From Arthrobacter sp. zg-Y820 (GTDB taxonomy: Bacteria > Actinomycetota > Actinomycetes > Actinomycetales > Micrococcaceae): a stretch of DNA of 64,000 bases. The notes beneath the pieces were generated by a model. It was not told the DNA's origin. It did not search any database and saw only the letters and a program-made list of their open reading frames with translations. Positions 61,946 to 64,000 of the stretch are shown here, in pieces. The DNA lies in assembly GCF_030142155.1 (NCBI RefSeq), contig NZ_CP126247.1:1612001-1676000 (forward strand). Direction: 5' to 3'. Positions within the stretch are counted from its first letter, which is position 1. The number at the start of each line of letters is the position of its first letter. The position numbers and the translations under genes were made by a program.

Positions 61946-62104
61946 AAGAATGTCCCAATTGCGCGGCCAGCCGTTCGGCCAGGTCCTTTCCGTCAGCGAA
62001 GTATTGCCGTTCCCCGAGCAGGTACATGGTCATGGGAAGAAACCACACTGCAGCCGTCAGGTTAAAGGTGATGAGCGCGCTTCGTATCTGTTCCTTCCAC
62101 GCAC
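61929..62104 (-). CDS. Possible small membrane-like protein or fragment
   Basis: A minus-strand reading ending at 61929: WKEQIRSALITFNLTAAVWFLPMTMYLL and GKDLAERLAAQLGHSFAVFF. One hydrophobic segment. Its apparent upstream part runs into the 62109 inverted repeat, so the N-terminus may be lost. It overlaps the MRFSFES start by 17 bases, consistent with a former two-gene unit. Start codon uncertain. Confidence 0.4.
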
Positions 62105-62108
62105 CCGC

Positions 62109-62164
62109 CGAGATGGCAGAAAGTGCTCGTCTCAGCGCTGAGAAGGGCACTTTCTGCCATCTCG
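62109..62164. repeat. Large inverted repeat (two nested palindromes)
   Basis: Arms 62109-62126 (CGAGATGGCAGAAAGTGC) and 62147-62164 are perfectly complementary over 18 bases. The 20-base loop contains a second perfect palindrome, CTCAGCGCTGAG (62131-62142). It lies in the gap before the TIGR03085 gene. It may be a bidirectional terminator, a REP/MITE-like element or a recombination site; there is no T-run. Confidence 0.8.
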
Positions 62165-62197
62165 CTTGGGGGAGAGGAGAGGAGGGGGAGCAAAACC

Positions 62198-62842
62198 CTA
62201 AAGCCCGATATCGGCACTCTCCAGCAGAGCGACGGCGTCGGGCTGGCCCTCGAACATCACCAGGGCCTGCTTGGTGCGGCCGTGGGCGTGCATCAGCAGC
62301 TCACCCGGCTCGCCGATAATCGCCACTGAGACCGGAGCGCGTTTGGCCACATGCCGGGGACCGTCGGGCCGGACCAGGACAATGCCCAGATCCACACCCC
62401 GGTACAGGAGCGCGGCGCGCTTGATCAGGTCCGCCCACAGGGCATCGGAATAATCGGCGTCCAGGGCGCGCGGAGCCCAGCGGTCACCGGCGCGGCGCAC
62501 GTCTTCGGTGTGGACGAAGTACTCAACCAGGTTGGCGCTGTTGTCCAGGGCCTTCATGTGCATGGGGGACAGGCGCGGCGGACCGGAACGGAAGGCCCGA
62601 ACCAGCTTGGCATAACCCTCAACGGTGGACGCCTTGGCGGCGGTCTCCTCCATGGCCTTGTCCGTCTTGGCGGCGAAGGGCTTCAGGAAGAAACCCAGGG
62701 CGGCGGCCGGGCGGTGCTCCCGCAAATAGAGGTGGGCTGCCAGGTCTTTGGTCAGCCAACCTTCGCACAAAGTGGGTGCTTGAGGACCGGCCGCAAGCAA
62801 CGTTTCGGCCAGGACTTCACGGGAGGGTTGTACAAATCGCAT
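62198..62842 (-). CDS. TIGR03085-family metal-binding protein (MDMPI/DinB-like)
   Basis: 214 residues from the ATG at 62842 (MRFVQPSREVLAETLL). Features of the mycothiol-dependent-isomerase-like fold: TLCEGWLTKDLAAHLYLREHRP with the first metal His, and NLVEYFVHTEDVRRA with the later His-x2-Asp, in line with TIGR03085. Function unknown. From memory it is a regular neighbour of hisI in this lineage, so part of the backbone. Confidence 0.85.
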   Translation of the reverse strand: MRFVQPSREVLAETLLAAGPQAPTLCEGWLTKDLAAHLYLREHRPAAALGFFLKPFAAKTDKAMEETAAKASTVEGYAKLVRAFRSGPPRLSPMHMKALDNSANLVEYFVHTEDVRRAGDRWAPRALDADYSDALWADLIKRAALLYRGVDLGIVLVRPDGPRHVAKRAPVSVAIIGEPGELLMHAHGRTKQALVMFEGQPDAVALLESADIGL

Positions 62843-62931
62843 CACTGCTGAAACTAGCACGTTAAGCGTCTTTTGGCGCGGGTGACGGGCACAGGGAATG
62901 CCCCACAGCCAAACGCACTAGAATCGATGGG

Positions 62932-63390
62932 ATGGCTTCCCTAATCTCTCCCCCCGAATTCCCGCAGGCACCCGGCCTGGATCCCGCGATTTCCGCCGCC
63001 CTGAAGCGCGACGACGCCGGGCTGGTGGCCGCCGTCGTCCAGCAGCACGACACCGGCGAGGTGCTGATGCTCGGCTGGATGGACGACGAAGCGCTGCACC
63101 GGACCCTGACGACGGGACGGGTGACTTTCTGGTCCCGTTCCCGGCAGGAATACTGGCGCAAGGGGGACACCTCCGGCCACGTCCAGTGGGTCAAGTCGGT
63201 GGCGCTGGACTGCGACGGCGATGCCCTGCTGGTCCGCGTGGACCAGGTCGGCGCAGCCTGCCACACCGGAACCCGCACCTGCTTTGAGGGCCGCGACCTT
63301 CCGGTCCTGGCCCCCACTGAATCCCAGAGCACGGAATCCCAGAGCACCGACGCTGGAATTCGCCAAGGCACCACGGACCCGGAGAACTAG
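62932..63390 (+). CDS. hisI: Phosphoribosyl-AMP cyclohydrolase
   Basis: 152 residues. [15 protein letters not shown], then [23 protein letters not shown], then [26 protein letters not shown] with the zinc cysteines. Third step of histidine synthesis. The C-terminal 25 residues contain a small repeat of [10 protein letters not shown]. 73 bases before trpE. Confidence 0.95.
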   Translation: MASLISPPEFPQAPGLDPAISAALKRDDAGLVAAVVQQHDTGEVLMLGWMDDEALHRTLTTGRVTFWSRSRQEYWRKGDTSGHVQWVKSVALDCDGDALLVRVDQVGAACHTGTRTCFEGRDLPVLAPTESQSTESQSTDAGIRQGTTDPEN

Positions 63391-63463
63391 CCCGGAATTC
63401 CGCGCCGCCATCCACACGTAGCCAGCCCCGCGCTGGAGCGCTGACCGGAAAGAAACCAGACAC

Positions 63464-64000
63464 ATGCAGGATCTTGGAGTTATCCGTCCCGGCCTCGAGG
63501 AATTCCGGGCACTGGCAGCCGAACACCGGGTGGTGCCTGTGCACGTGAGCGTGCTGGCCGACGCCCACACGCCGATCGGCATTTACCGCAAGCTCACCGC
63601 GGGCGCCCCGGGAACCTTCCTGATGGAATCCGCGGCCGCCGGCGGCGTCTGGTCCCGGTACTCCTTCATCGGCGCCTCCTCCCGGGCCACCCTGACCACG
63701 CACGACGGCGAGACCCACTGGCTGGGCGAACCGCCGGCCGGAGTGCCGCTGGACGGAAACCCCGTTGAGGCGATGGCCCGCACCATCGAACTGCTGCAGA
63801 CCGAGCGGCTGGACGGCGTACCGCCGTTCACCTCCGGGCTGGTGGGCTTTGTCGGCTGGGAAACCGTGCGCCGCTGGGAGAAACTGCCCAACCCGCCCGT
63901 GGATGACCTGGACCTGCCGGAACTGGCCATGAACCTGGTCTCGGACATGGCGGTCCATGACAATTCCAACGGCACGGTGATGCTGGTGGCCAACGCCATC
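63464..64000 (+). CDS. trpE: Anthranilate synthase component I (partial at window end)
   Basis: 179 codons with no stop before the window ends. MQDLGVIRPGLEEFRALAAEHRVVPV is the typical start, then the N-terminal TrpE segment FLMESAAAGGVWSRYSFIG (tryptophan-binding LLES/SRYS motif) and FTSGLVGFVGWETVRRWEKLP. With TrpG it makes anthranilate from chorismate. The ATG follows hisI by 73 bases, so a hisI-trpE operon is likely. Confidence 0.93.
   Translation, partial: MQDLGVIRPGLEEFRALAAEHRVVPVHVSVLADAHTPIGIYRKLTAGAPGTFLMESAAAGGVWSRYSFIGASSRATLTTHDGETHWLGEPPAGVPLDGNPVEAMARTIELLQTERLDGVPPFTSGLVGFVGWETVRRWEKLPNPPVDDLDLPELAMNLVSDMAVHDNSNGTVMLVANAI

Noticed and set aside
1..64000. tRNA, rRNA, CRISPR arrays
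   Set aside because: No cloverleaf-like tRNA signature, rRNA segment or regularly spaced repeats were noticed in the gaps.

Overview
The window reads as a chromosomal segment of a high-GC actinobacterium of the Micrococcaceae, most likely Arthrobacter or a close relative. Support comes from the GC-rich codon use, frequent GTG starts, and the gene order def-fmt-rsmB-rpe, ribM-ribD-ribE-ribBA-ribH, hisE-hisG-hisF, a TIGR03085-type gene, hisI and trpE. From memory this order is a continuous housekeeping backbone in Arthrobacter-like genomes. Here it is split by accessory blocks.

Layout. 1-4809: PD-(D/E)XK nuclease-like gene, peptide deformylase, Met-tRNA formyltransferase, 16S rRNA methyltransferase and pentose-phosphate epimerase, closed by a perfect 18-bp hairpin. 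4934-16227 (minus): a tightly overlapping 13-gene catabolic operon. It encodes an alpha/beta hydrolase, two amidohydrolase-2 proteins, a Rieske ferredoxin, a NuoF-like flavoprotein, a 3Fe-4S-type ferredoxin, a Rieske ring-hydroxylating oxygenase, a small unknown protein, a 2Fe-2S ferredoxin, 2-oxoacid dehydrogenase E1 alpha and beta, a free-standing lipoyl domain and a KstD-like flavoprotein. A double-TetR regulator (16371-17648) is divergent from it. 18641-23211: FMN riboswitch and the riboflavin transport/biosynthesis operon.

23420-31598 holds two very large, adjacent genes (1094 and 1620 residues) for which I recognise no enzyme family. They look like a two-protein system and are the best candidate here for something undescribed. 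31751-52414 is a patchwork: short-chain dehydrogenases, an ArsR/SRPBCC/MFS operon, a frameshifted DHFR-family gene, a truncated and frameshifted NmrA-family gene, a lower-GC MHS transporter/ArgE-like peptidase pair, further MFS/hydrolase/M20 operons with a double Lrp-type regulator, a hemerythrin protein, and a RES/Xre toxin-antitoxin pair.

52770-54736 returns to the histidine genes. 54788-62190 is a second accessory stretch: a mannose-6-phosphate isomerase homologue missing one metal ligand, an alcohol dehydrogenase, a GH43-like beta-propeller protein, a DUF808 membrane protein, and a cluster of decayed small genes. The decayed genes include a KptA/Tpt1 pseudogene broken by a 7-nt duplication and two opposite-strand copies of one small gene, one of them frameshifted. 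62198-64000 resumes the backbone with a TIGR03085 protein, hisI and the start of trpE.

The catabolic operon appears to couple a Rieske oxygenase, fed electrons by a NuoF-like reductase and several ferredoxins, to ring or side-chain processing by hydrolase, amidohydrolases, dehydrogenase and a thiamine-dependent E1. Its substrate cannot be read from sequence. No tRNA, rRNA, CRISPR array, transposase or prophage module was seen.
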